The translations under genes and the position numbers were made by a program. 25,191 nt of DNA, from the NCBI GenBank assembly GCA_964404765.1, contig CAYOLL010000084.1, forward strand, positions 1 to 25,191, read 5' to 3'. The notes beneath the pieces were generated by a model. It was not told the origin of the DNA and ran no database searches. It saw only the letters and a program-made list of their open reading frames with translations. Shown in pieces: positions 6,192 through 12,857 of the stretch. Origin of the DNA: CAYOLL01 sp964404765 [NCBI: uncultured Gemmatimonadota bacterium] (GTDB lineage Bacteria > 4572-55). Position 1 is the first letter of the stretch, and every line of letters begins with the position of its first letter.

Positions 6192-8282
6192 ATGAAGGGA
6201 AAAATTTTAATCGTCGATGATGAACGGGAAATTCGGCAATTGCTCAAAATCATTCTTCAAAATGCGCAGTATGAGGTCGAAGAGGCCGAGGATGGTTTTG
6301 TTGCAATTGAAAAGGTGTATTCATTTCGCCCCAATGTTATTGTCCTCGACTTGATGATGCCGGAAATTACCGGCTTTCAGGTGTGTCGTCTGCTCAAGAA
6401 TGACCCGTTTTTCCATGTAGTGCCGGTGATTATTTTGACGGCTCTGGATGGTCAGGAAGATCGTCAGCGCAGTCACCTGACCGGGGCGGATTATTTTCAT
6501 AATAAGCCGATTCGATTTGCCGATTTTCTGGAATTGATCAACAAATGCATGCAGGAATACGAGAAGTCGAAAAAACTGGTCCCCTCAATTCCAGAACATC
6601 TGGAAAAGCCAACCCGGACGCGCATTCTCCATAATACCAACCAACTTTTAGACAATCATCTTTATCAATTAGCCGCGCTTGATGAAATCATTAAAGCCAT
6701 GACCGGCACATTCGAGCTTGATAAAGTACTGCGCATGGTAATTAAGGGCGCGCGGCGTGGCCTCGGTTTTAGCCGGGGCTGGATCGCACTGGTAAATAAG
6801 GATAAAACGGCGCTGATCGGCGAAATTGCTGAAAGCAGCGGCAAACATGACGGCGACGAAAAAGCCGTTATTTCGTTAAGCGATAATGATCCCCAGCCGG
6901 CGGCCCTGGCAGTTAAAACAGGCAAACCGGTTATCGTCACCCAATATTCGATGGATCAGCGTTTTTCATCGAATTTGAAGGGTGGCTTAAAAAGTGAATG
7001 TTTTATCGATATGCCATTTGTGGTCAAGGGCGAGGCGGTGGGCATCCTCCGTGTTGACGATTACATGGCTTTTAAGCCGCTGACACATACCCGCATCAAG
7101 CTGCTGGAAACCTTCAGCCAACAGGGCGCAATTGCTATAGACAACTCGCGGCTGCATAAAAAAACCGTTAGCCTGACCGAAGAGTTGCAACGAAAAATCC
7201 GCGAAATGGAAGCCTTGATTCAATCCAGTCATATCATCAATTCAACTCTGGAACGGACGGAGCTGCTAAAGAAAATCATTAAAGTTGCCCACGAGTTTTT
7301 TAATTATGACAACTGCTCCATTTTGTTGGTCGACGAGACACAACAAAATCTGTACATTGAAGCGTATAACGGGGATTATCATCCCGAAATGGCCAAACTA
7401 CAGATTCCTATTGACGATAATTCCATTACCGGCACAGTGGCGAAAACGCATCAATCTATCATTTGCAGTGATGTGTCGGAGGTTTCTAATTATTCACCCG
7501 GAATTCAGGGTGGTCGGTCGGAATTAGCTGTGCCCATGATTACACGGGACAAGTTGATTGGTGTTTTTAATGTGGAAAGTCGTAATTTAAACGCCTTTAC
7601 CGCCCACGACGAAGAAATATTGAAAGCATTGGCAGATCAGGCGGCGTTGGCAATTGAAAACAGCTACTTAGTTGACACATTACACCGGATGGCTATAACC
7701 GATGAATTGACAACGCTTTATAACCGTCGCCATTTCTCAAGGAATCTGGAGGTGGAGATGAAACGGGCCAAGCGCTACAAACGACCGCTATCAATTATGT
7801 TTTTTGATATTGACCGTTTTAAATCGTTTAATGATAATTACGGGCATAAAATAGGCGATGAGCTGCTAAAAGCCGTTTCCGGTGTTCTAAAAGAAAAAGT
7901 GCGAACGGATGTGGACATCCCGGCGCGTTGGTCAAACAGTCAGGTTCGGTCAGAAACGCAGGATGCAGCGGATGAACCCGGCGGCAAGAAATTGACAGCC
8001 CGCTGGGGCGGCGAAGAATTTGTCGTGCTGCTTCCGGAAACCAATGAAGAGCAGGCTTATCTTAGTGCCGAACGTTTTCGCACGGCTGTCGAGCAGATGT
8101 CGGCCATTGCTCCAGATATCCCGACCGTTACTGTGAGTATTGGCACTGCCACGTATGATCTTGAAGATATTTTGCCTGAGGAACTCATTAAGCGCGCCGA
8201 TACCGCTATGTATAATGCCAAAGAGAATGGTCGAAATCGGACAATTAAATGGATTCCTGACTTGCAAATCCGCCAAAAATGA
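6192..8282 (+). CDS. Response regulator with two GAF domains and GGDEF diguanylate cyclase domain
   Basis: 696 residues. A receiver domain (1-~125) has the acidic pair D9/D10, phosphoacceptor D53 (VIVLDLMMP), T83 and K105 (HNKP). Two GAF sensor domains follow, about 160-325 and 345-500. The GGDEF domain (about 505-690) has the substrate motif DELTTLYNRRHF, FFDIDRFKSFND and the active-site turn GGEEF (606-610), so c-di-GMP synthesis is expected. No RxxD inhibitory site is seen at the usual spacing upstream of the turn. A 25-residue insertion lies exactly between ARW (578-580) and a second ARW (603-605) in front of GGEEF. The start is the ATG at 6192, with only a weak GGAA upstream. The gene overlaps or abuts the Omp85 gene and then a prenyltransferase, suggesting one operon. 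Confidence 0.88.
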   Translation: MKGKILIVDDEREIRQLLKIILQNAQYEVEEAEDGFVAIEKVYSFRPNVIVLDLMMPEITGFQVCRLLKNDPFFHVVPVIILTALDGQEDRQRSHLTGADYFHNKPIRFADFLELINKCMQEYEKSKKLVPSIPEHLEKPTRTRILHNTNQLLDNHLYQLAALDEIIKAMTGTFELDKVLRMVIKGARRGLGFSRGWIALVNKDKTALIGEIAESSGKHDGDEKAVISLSDNDPQPAALAVKTGKPVIVTQYSMDQRFSSNLKGGLKSECFIDMPFVVKGEAVGILRVDDYMAFKPLTHTRIKLLETFSQQGAIAIDNSRLHKKTVSLTEELQRKIREMEALIQSSHIINSTLERTELLKKIIKVAHEFFNYDNCSILLVDETQQNLYIEAYNGDYHPEMAKLQIPIDDNSITGTVAKTHQSIICSDVSEVSNYSPGIQGGRSELAVPMITRDKLIGVFNVESRNLNAFTAHDEEILKALADQAALAIENSYLVDTLHRMAITDELTTLYNRRHFSRNLEVEMKRAKRYKRPLSIMFFDIDRFKSFNDNYGHKIGDELLKAVSGVLKEKVRTDVDIPARWSNSQVRSETQDAADEPGGKKLTARWGGEEFVVLLPETNEEQAYLSAERFRTAVEQMSAIAPDIPTVTVSIGTATYDLEDILPEELIKRADTAMYNAKENGRNRTIKWIPDLQIRQK

Positions 8283-8301
8283 AGCAGTTTATTTTCATCT
8301 C

Positions 8302-8308
8302 AAAAAAA
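8302..8308 (+). promoter_or_regulatory. A7 tract: possible -1 slippage site joining an ATGA-coupled start to the Omp85 frame
   Basis: An ATG at 8279 overlaps the TGA of the cyclase gene (ATGA). It reads MKQFIFISKK and then stops. A -1 shift on the heptamer A-AAA-AAA (8302-8308), correctly phased for a slippery site, would lead straight into the Omp85 frame and give a longer signal sequence. The alternative is a simple indel in this homopolymer, or a GTG start at 8320. Confidence 0.35.
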
Positions 8309-8319
8309 GTGTCTTAGCC

Positions 8320-9999
8320 GTGCTGCGACGCTTGCTTTTCGCAACTCTTCTGGCGCTCACTTTTAGTGAAAGACCCGCAATCGCCGCCGCGCCGTTTGAA
8401 TTAAGCGGTAACAGTTTCTTCACGTCAGCCCAGCTTTATTCGATTTTGGACCTCCCGGTTTCACCCTGCATTCCTCCCGCGCTGTTAACCCCACCGCTTA
8501 ACCGTCTGACGCAGTTTTATTTAGAGCACGGCTTCTGCGTTACACTCAATCTGCAAACAGCCTCACCCGATGACTCCTGCCTGCGTGATGCCGTTCTGGA
8601 TATAAACGAGGGCGAACGCCGGCCTATAATCCACATTAACCTTCAGGGCGCGGCTGTATTATCCGAAGCAGAAATACGCCGGCAGCTACAGCTTTACCCC
8701 GGTGATTATTGCACGTCCGTCCGGCTTAAACAGGCTGTCACATCCTTGCTTGCGCTTTATACGAATCAGGGTTTTACTTTTGCGGAGGTATCCGTCACTA
8801 TTTCCGTAAACAACGCCGGGCTCAGCTTAAATTTTGAAATTCGTGAAGGAAATCGCTGCTTTATTGCCGGAATTCAAACAGCTAAAGCCGGTCAAACCAA
8901 ACCAGCGGTTCTGCAAAAACTGCTGGGCTTACCTACAGGCGCATTGTTTAGCGCATCGTTATTAGCGCGCGGTCGGCAGCGAATAGAGCGGCAGCCATAC
9001 ATTCAGCAGGTGCGCGATATCAGACCGATTGCCATTTCCGCCGATTCGGTTATTTTGGAAATTGATCTCACCGAAGCTCGCTTTAATCAAGGTGAGGCCG
9101 CCATTGGTTATGCCCCGGCGGCAGGCGATCAAAAAGGATATTTTACCGGCTACGCCAAGTTGCAGTTTGGCAATCTCTTTGGCACGGCGCGCCGTTTTTC
9201 AGTCGATTGGCAAAAGTTGCGGCAGAAACAGGAAGATGTAAGTCTTTCTTACGTTGAACCCTGGCTACCATTTGTGCCGGTTGCTGCCCGGATCACTTTT
9301 TCACGCAGCTTATTAGATACGCTGTACTCAAAAACGGATACGTCGCTGCGTCTGGAAGCTGATTTCCGGCAATTTTTATCCGGCTTTGTTGCATTCCAGA
9401 CCGCCCGTGGTCAGGAAAAAACCGCGTTTGTGCAGCGCACGGATACAAAAAATCAACTTAGCTGGGGCTTGCGCTTAGACTCCCGTGATTTTCCGCCCAA
9501 TCCTCATTACGGTTTGGACTATCAACTCAGTTGGAGCTTGGGCCAGCGACGCTTTTCGGATCAAACCCGCCTGGCAACGGAGCGTACTTTGCATTTGCGC
9601 CTGGGACATTTTATACCGCTTGGCAAGCGGATCATTTTATATCATCGCATAGCGCTCGATCGCTATCATGGCGCGGCTAAAAACATCCCGTATTACGATC
9701 AATTTCCATTAGGCGGCGCGCAATCTCTGCGCGGCTATGCCGAGCGACAGTTTCGCGGAACGGAAGTTGCCTGGATCAACACAGAATTCCGCTATTGCTT
9801 GACTAAGCTATCCCGCGCTTTTTTATTTATGGATGCCGGACATTATAAGTTTGACCGTTGGCGCGATCCATATTTGGGCTATGGTCTGGGGATCAGCCTG
9901 GAATCGAAAGCCGGTCTGTTCGGCATTATTTATGGCCTGGGCCGGGACGACAGCTTGAATAACGGTAAGCTTCATTTTCAATTGGAAAATGCGTTTTGA
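8320..9999 (+). CDS. Omp85-family outer-membrane protein (BamA/TamA-like)
   Basis: 559 residues from a GTG at 8320, chosen because it starts a signal peptide (LRRLLFATLLALTF...AIAA); the frame is open further upstream inside the cyclase gene, and an ATG at 8279 could be the true start if the A7 tract is shifted. About residues 27-250 look like POTRA modules (FELSGNSFFTSAQLYSILDL; INLQGAAVLSEAEIRRQL; IAGIQTAKAG). From about residue 270 comes the 16-strand barrel of the bacterial surface antigen (D15) family. The conserved RGY of loop 6 is present at 471-473 (SLRGYAERQFRG). Such proteins insert or translocate outer-membrane proteins, or lipids in TamA-like cases. The N-terminal region is shorter than BamA's five POTRAs, so TamA-like or a two-partner-like protein is more likely than BamA itself. 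It ends overlapping or one base before the prenyltransferase gene. Confidence 0.85.
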   Translation: MLRRLLFATLLALTFSERPAIAAAPFELSGNSFFTSAQLYSILDLPVSPCIPPALLTPPLNRLTQFYLEHGFCVTLNLQTASPDDSCLRDAVLDINEGERRPIIHINLQGAAVLSEAEIRRQLQLYPGDYCTSVRLKQAVTSLLALYTNQGFTFAEVSVTISVNNAGLSLNFEIREGNRCFIAGIQTAKAGQTKPAVLQKLLGLPTGALFSASLLARGRQRIERQPYIQQVRDIRPIAISADSVILEIDLTEARFNQGEAAIGYAPAAGDQKGYFTGYAKLQFGNLFGTARRFSVDWQKLRQKQEDVSLSYVEPWLPFVPVAARITFSRSLLDTLYSKTDTSLRLEADFRQFLSGFVAFQTARGQEKTAFVQRTDTKNQLSWGLRLDSRDFPPNPHYGLDYQLSWSLGQRRFSDQTRLATERTLHLRLGHFIPLGKRIILYHRIALDRYHGAAKNIPYYDQFPLGGAQSLRGYAERQFRGTEVAWINTEFRYCLTKLSRAFLFMDAGHYKFDRWRDPYLGYGLGISLESKAGLFGIIYGLGRDDSLNNGKLHFQLENAF

Positions 10000-10849
10000 C
10001 ATGCCGAGACCGAAAATCATCCGGAAAATCATTGCTTACATTGAACTGTCTCGCCCACTTAACAATGTAATTCTGGCGATAGCGCTTGGGGTAACCGTAG
10101 CCCTGACTGGTCAGCCGGTCCTTTCGCTGCCGGTTCTGCTGGCTATTGTATCCGCCATATTGATCGCCGCCGGAGGGAATGCCCTGAATGATTATAACGA
10201 TATTGCAACAGACCGGATAAATAAACCGGATCGCCCGCTCCCGTCCGGACGCCTCACTTCGCCAGAAGCGCTTGTATTTGCTTTTAGCTTGTTTGTTGCC
10301 GGCAATAGCATGGCCTGGTATATTCATCGCGCCAATGCGCTGATTGCGGCATTAGCAACCATCTGTCTGATTTTATATGATATTCGCTACAAAAACAGAC
10401 CTTTGATCGGAAATATCATTGTTGCTTTTCTAACTGCGTTAGCGTTTATCTATGCCGGCAGTGTGTATCATAAGATCGTCGAAGCCATTATTCCGGCGGT
10501 ATTTTCCTTCATTTTTCATCTGGGCCGCGAGATTATCAAAGATGCCGAAGATATAGCCGGTGACCGTGCCCAAAATGCCGAAACTTTGCCCATATTAATC
10601 GGCAAGCGTCCTGCATTGGGCGTAGCCACCGCCCTCTATGTCCTGGTTGGATTGCTGGTGATTTGGCCGTATATTGACGGCATCTATTCCTGGCGCTATT
10701 TTGCTATTGCTTTGCCAGGCGTCAACGGCGTTTTATTGGGATTAATGATTTCATTATGGCGCGATACGAGCGCCACAAATTTAAATCAAATCAGCCGTTA
10801 TTTAAAGTATGATATGCTGCTTGGCTTGCTGGCAATTGCGGCGGGGTAA
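9989..10849 (+). CDS. UbiA-family prenyltransferase, (di)geranylgeranylglyceryl-phosphate synthase-like
   Basis: 286 residues; a second ATG at 10001, just after the Omp85 stop, is an equally plausible start. The protein is almost entirely transmembrane. Both aspartate-rich motifs of the UbiA superfamily are present: NDYNDIATD (67-75) with the following KPDRPLPSG, and DAEDIAGD (185-192) within REIIKDAEDIAGDRAQNAET. The second motif with its LPILIGK context is the form found in geranylgeranylglycerol-phosphate geranylgeranyltransferases (archaeal-type ether lipid synthesis), which are also known in FCB bacteria. Other UbiA members make quinones, hemes or chlorophylls, so the substrate is inferred, not shown. 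It is the last gene of the cyclase-Omp85 operon. The final residues run to within one base of the truncated hicA on the other strand. Confidence 0.82.
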   Translation: MRFDMPRPKIIRKIIAYIELSRPLNNVILAIALGVTVALTGQPVLSLPVLLAIVSAILIAAGGNALNDYNDIATDRINKPDRPLPSGRLTSPEALVFAFSLFVAGNSMAWYIHRANALIAALATICLILYDIRYKNRPLIGNIIVAFLTALAFIYAGSVYHKIVEAIIPAVFSFIFHLGREIIKDAEDIAGDRAQNAETLPILIGKRPALGVATALYVLVGLLVIWPYIDGIYSWRYFAIALPGVNGVLLGLMISLWRDTSATNLNQISRYLKYDMLLGLLAIAAG

Positions 10850-10891
10850 TCATTGTTGCGCGGGATATTTTTTGCGGGGCAGCTTGCTCAT
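10850..10891 (-). pseudogene. hicA toxin stub (13 codons)
   Basis: On the minus strand the stop codon of hicB (TGA, 10890-10888) overlaps an ATG at 10891 as ATGA, the usual coupling of adjacent TA genes. The ATG opens MSKLPR, the typical HicA N-terminus, but continues KKYPAQQ and stops. HicA proteins are normally about 60-80 residues and carry a double-stranded RNA-binding-like fold with a catalytic His; all of that is absent. The stub ends one base from the end of the UbiA gene, so the toxin was probably lost at a recombination junction. Confidence 0.55.
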
Positions 10892-11172
10892 ACGGCCACC
10901 AAAATGCGCTGGACGCCTACAAATTCGTGTTGCGCCACGTCGGTCAAGTCCTGCACTTCCAGACAAAGTTCGATGGCTTCGCGGATGCGCTTCATCAGCG
11001 TATCCAGCGATTTGGCCTGGGTATGGCAGCCGGGCAGCTCCGGCACACTGGCTACGTAATAACCTTCCCCATCCCGCTCGATAATGACGTTGAAGGCCCT
11101 GGTAAAAACGGCCTCGTCTGAGGATATCATGGGTCGTTTTTTGGCTGTGGATTTAGCTGCAAGTTGGGTCAT
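10888..11172 (-). CDS. hicB: HicB-family antitoxin, orphan
   Basis: 94 residues from the ATG at 11172, preceded by GGAGGT; the frame also has an ATG at 11187 but that would place the Shine-Dalgarno inside the gene. The core FNVIIERDGEGYYVASVPEL + PGCHTQAKSLDTLMKRIREA is the HicB (UPF0150) partial RNase H-like fold. The N-terminal 20 residues are basic. No C-terminal DNA-binding domain (HTH or ribbon-helix-helix) can be recognised in the ~20 residues after the core. HicB neutralises the mRNA-cleaving HicA toxin; here the toxin gene is reduced to 13 codons, so the protein is either an orphan left by decay or answers another HicA elsewhere. Upstream lies a GCTGA-rich repeat (11214-11244). Confidence 0.82.
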   Translation of the reverse strand: MTQLAAKSTAKKRPMISSDEAVFTRAFNVIIERDGEGYYVASVPELPGCHTQAKSLDTLMKRIREAIELCLEVQDLTDVAQHEFVGVQRILVAV

Positions 11173-11213
11173 AAAGCATACCTCCAAAAAATTTGATGAA
11201 TGACTAAAATGCT

Positions 11214-11244
11214 AACGGCTGAAAGCTGACAGCTGACCGCTTTT
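11214..11244. repeat. GCTGA-rich degenerate repeat (one of three copies)
   Basis: The motif GGCTGAAAGCTGACAGCTGA recurs in altered form at 16318-16352 (reverse orientation) and 16686-16713, each time as runs of GCTGA/TCAGC with GACCGC. All copies are intergenic. Confidence 0.4.
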
Positions 11245-11335
11245 ACCGATGCGCCTTGCACCGCTTTTGCCCGGTGAGCAATTGTCGTAAATGGGTTAAC
11301 ATAATAAAGGTGTTTAGGAACGTCAATTTAATAAC

Positions 11336-11362
11336 ATTGGGTAAGTTCAGAACTTACCCAAT
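11336..11362. promoter_or_regulatory. Perfect 12-bp palindrome over the start codon of the XRE gene (possible operator)
   Basis: ATTGGGTAAGTT (11336-11347), CAG, then the exact complement AACTTACCCAAT (11351-11362). The ATG of the XRE antitoxin fragment begins at 11361 inside the right arm. HigA-type antitoxins bind palindromes over their own promoter, so this may be the autoregulatory operator; it could also be another of the short palindromic repeats common here. Confidence 0.5.
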
Positions 11363-11570
11363 GGCTAAATCATTTCAAAATCTTATAGATAAAATGTCCG
11401 ACAAGAGCCGCAATCGCGTTGAGGCTAAGAAACAGGCGCTTCTCTCTGAAATTCGGCTTGGCGAACTTCGCCAGGCTTTCGAGCTCACCCAACGTCAAGA
11501 TGCTCAATGTGCTGAAGCATTAATTACTTCGGTTCATATTCGTATGCGTATGCGGTGTTGTGTTTCATAG
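11361..11570 (+). pseudogene. Truncated XRE/HigA-type antitoxin
   Basis: From the ATG at 11361 the product reads MAKSFQNLIDKMSDKSRNRV and continues to GELRQAFELTQRQ. This is the N-terminal half of the HigA-like antitoxins whose helix-turn-helix normally continues with a LAxxLxxxQ recognition region and ends around 95-100 residues. After TQRQ the sequence loses all resemblance (DAQCAEALITSVHIRMRMRC) and stops. A +1 frame at that point reads KMLNVLKH, which resembles the expected continuation, so a one-base loss plus deletion is likely. The frame is open 5' of 11361 to 11256 but without family likeness. No companion toxin gene is visible upstream. Confidence 0.6.
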
Positions 11571-11958
11571 CTTCTCTATTTTCAACCTATTGGGGAATCT
11601 TGATCGGCTAATACGTATGGCATAACATCACCCTTTGGGTTTTCAATACGTACGTGTTTCCGGCGATTTTGTCATATTATCGTCAAGGTACTCCACCGCC
11701 GCCACAAGGGTTCGGTATAGGTTTTCGTGCAAATACCAATCCTTTGTAATGTTGTCAACATAGCGCCCTGTAAACCAGACCGAACCATCTTTCCAATACG
11801 TTTTAAGCCCCATCTTCATAGCCCACCAGTAAGGGCCATACAGCCAATAATACGACGGGTCGGCAATAATTAACTTCCCAACCTGCTTGACCAGCCCCCT
11901 CAATCAGCGCCTCTTTTGACACGCCTGGCCTGGCCGTCTTTATCTCGGCAATTTTAGC

Positions 11959-11973
11959 ATTAATAACAGATTC
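11959..11973. repeat. 15-bp direct repeat, left copy (target duplication)
   Basis: ATTAATAACAGATTC directly abuts the left end of the element at 11974 and is identical to 12116-12130. Confidence 0.85.
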
Positions 11974-12115
11974 TGTACTAGTCAACGACCTTTAGAACAC
12001 TTTTTGTCGGTGTCATTCCGGTATGTTTTTAACCGGAATCTTCTTTCAGGCAAACAAGATGCCGGATAGAAACATTCCGGCATGACAAGTGTGTGAAATG
12101 TTGTTGACTAGTACA
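11974..12115. mobile_element. 142-bp MITE-like element
   Basis: The ends are TGTACTAGTCAAC (11974-11986) and its exact complement GTTGACTAGTACA (12103-12115). The interior is a long imperfect palindrome: GTCATTCCGGTATGTTTTTA near 12012 against CATTCCGGCATGAC near 12073-12086. It carries no gene. Identical 15-bp sequences flank it, and removal together with one copy restores the reading frame of the interrupted gene. Fifteen bases is long for a target duplication; most insertion sequences make 2-13. The mobilising transposase is not in the window. Confidence 0.85.
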
Positions 12116-12130
12116 ATTAATAACAGATTC
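12116..12130. repeat. 15-bp direct repeat, right copy (target duplication)
   Basis: ATTAATAACAGATTC follows the right end of the element without a gap and belongs to codons 5-9 of the interrupted gene. Confidence 0.85.
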
Positions 12131-12142
12131 GCTAATTCGCAT

Positions 12143-12465
12143 ACATCCCCCTTACCAGTTTAACACGGTAGATTTTTGTATCCCGCCTGTTATTTCAAGT
12201 GCAATCTTTTCAGTTTTGTCGGTATGCTTCGCGTACCAATGACCCGCCCTTGCCTGCCTAAATCCTGCACGCGATAGCCGGTCAAAACACCTTTACGGCC
12301 TTGCTTATATTGGCGGCTGAACCCGTCCGGCAAACGTGGTATGATTAGGGCATCCTGCTTTAGTCCAAAATGGTTAAACAAGATGCTTTTTAAGTTAATC
12401 GTTAATCATTTTACTTTCCTCCGATTTTGTCGCCAAAAAGTGATTGCACAATATTTTCGTGATCA
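12143..12465. other. Gap without a convincing gene
   Basis: A 63-codon minus-strand frame (12190-12381, TTG start, product ending GRVIGTRSIPTKLKRLHLK) is open here, but has no ribosome binding site and no family I recognise. It may be a fragment of a lost gene. No promoter, repeat or RNA gene seen. Confidence 0.4.
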
Positions 12466-12781
12466 ATGCCGCATGTGTCAACTTTGACAGTCTTTGTGCC
12501 TTTAGAGACGCAGTCCGGGGATGTGACCGCGTTATTGGCCCAATTGCCGGATGATTTTACGTTGGAAGACTTGCAGCATCATTATGCATGTTCTGGAAAA
12601 AGTCCGGCGCGGTTTGGCCGCCGCCGATACGCAGGGTGCGCTGACCCAGTATGGCGACACCCGTCGCCTGATTGACGGCTTCACCGACCGGATCCGCGAT
12701 ATGAACACGCTGACGCCGGAGATGCACAAGGACAGCAATTTTGGCGCGGGTGCAGGCGTTGGAGCGCAAGATGGCAGATGA
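12466..12781 (+). pseudogene. Frameshifted antitoxin-like gene remnant
   Basis: Frame one (from 12466) reads DVTALLAQLPDDFTLEDLQH, then diverges at about 12580. The next frame continues the same pattern with MHVLEKVRRGLAAADTQGAL and TQ. Joined, LLAQLPDDxTLEDLQxx-xxVLEKVRRGLxAADxGxxLTQ matches a common small antitoxin-like family found beside RelE/ParE-type toxins, where the protein normally ends soon after with an EEV..RL motif. Here the following residues (YGDTRRLIDGFTDRI...) do not fit, so the 3' end appears replaced. No toxin gene follows. Confidence 0.45.
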
Positions 12782-12857
12782 TACGCAAACTTAGCGTATG
12801 TGAGCTGATATTGATTCTCTGCTCACGGCGCTCACGGTACTTCGGCAGTTATGTTTT

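Larger units (their letters stand above)
11643..12142 (-). pseudogene. Small unknown gene disrupted by a MITE and a one-base frameshift
   Basis: Reading from the ATG at 12142 (with AAGGGGG upstream) gives MRISESVIN, then a 157-bp insertion (the element 11974-12115 plus one duplicated 15-bp site), then AKIAEIKTARPGVSKEALIE. One extra base in a C5 run at 11895-11899 shifts the frame; removing it continues into GLVKQVGKLIIADPSYYWLY and on to the stop at 11643. Taking out 157 + 1 bases leaves 342, exactly 114 codons. The restored protein would be 113 residues, aromatic-rich in the middle (YYWLYGPYWWAMKMGLKTYW). I do not recognise the family. Both lesions fit a gene that has been inactive for some time. 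Confidence 0.72.

Noticed and set aside
5888-6220. 110-codon plus-strand frame before the cyclase
   Set aside because: Lies almost wholly inside the 230-bp palindromic element and overlaps the cyclase start.
10809-11084. 91-codon plus-strand frame opposite hicB
   Set aside because: Antisense shadow of hicB and of the end of the UbiA gene.
11256-11360. N-terminal extension of the XRE fragment
   Set aside because: Crosses the palindrome and shows no family likeness before the ATG at 11361.
12190-12381. 63-codon minus-strand frame
   Set aside because: TTG start without ribosome binding site, no recognisable family; described only as part of a gap.
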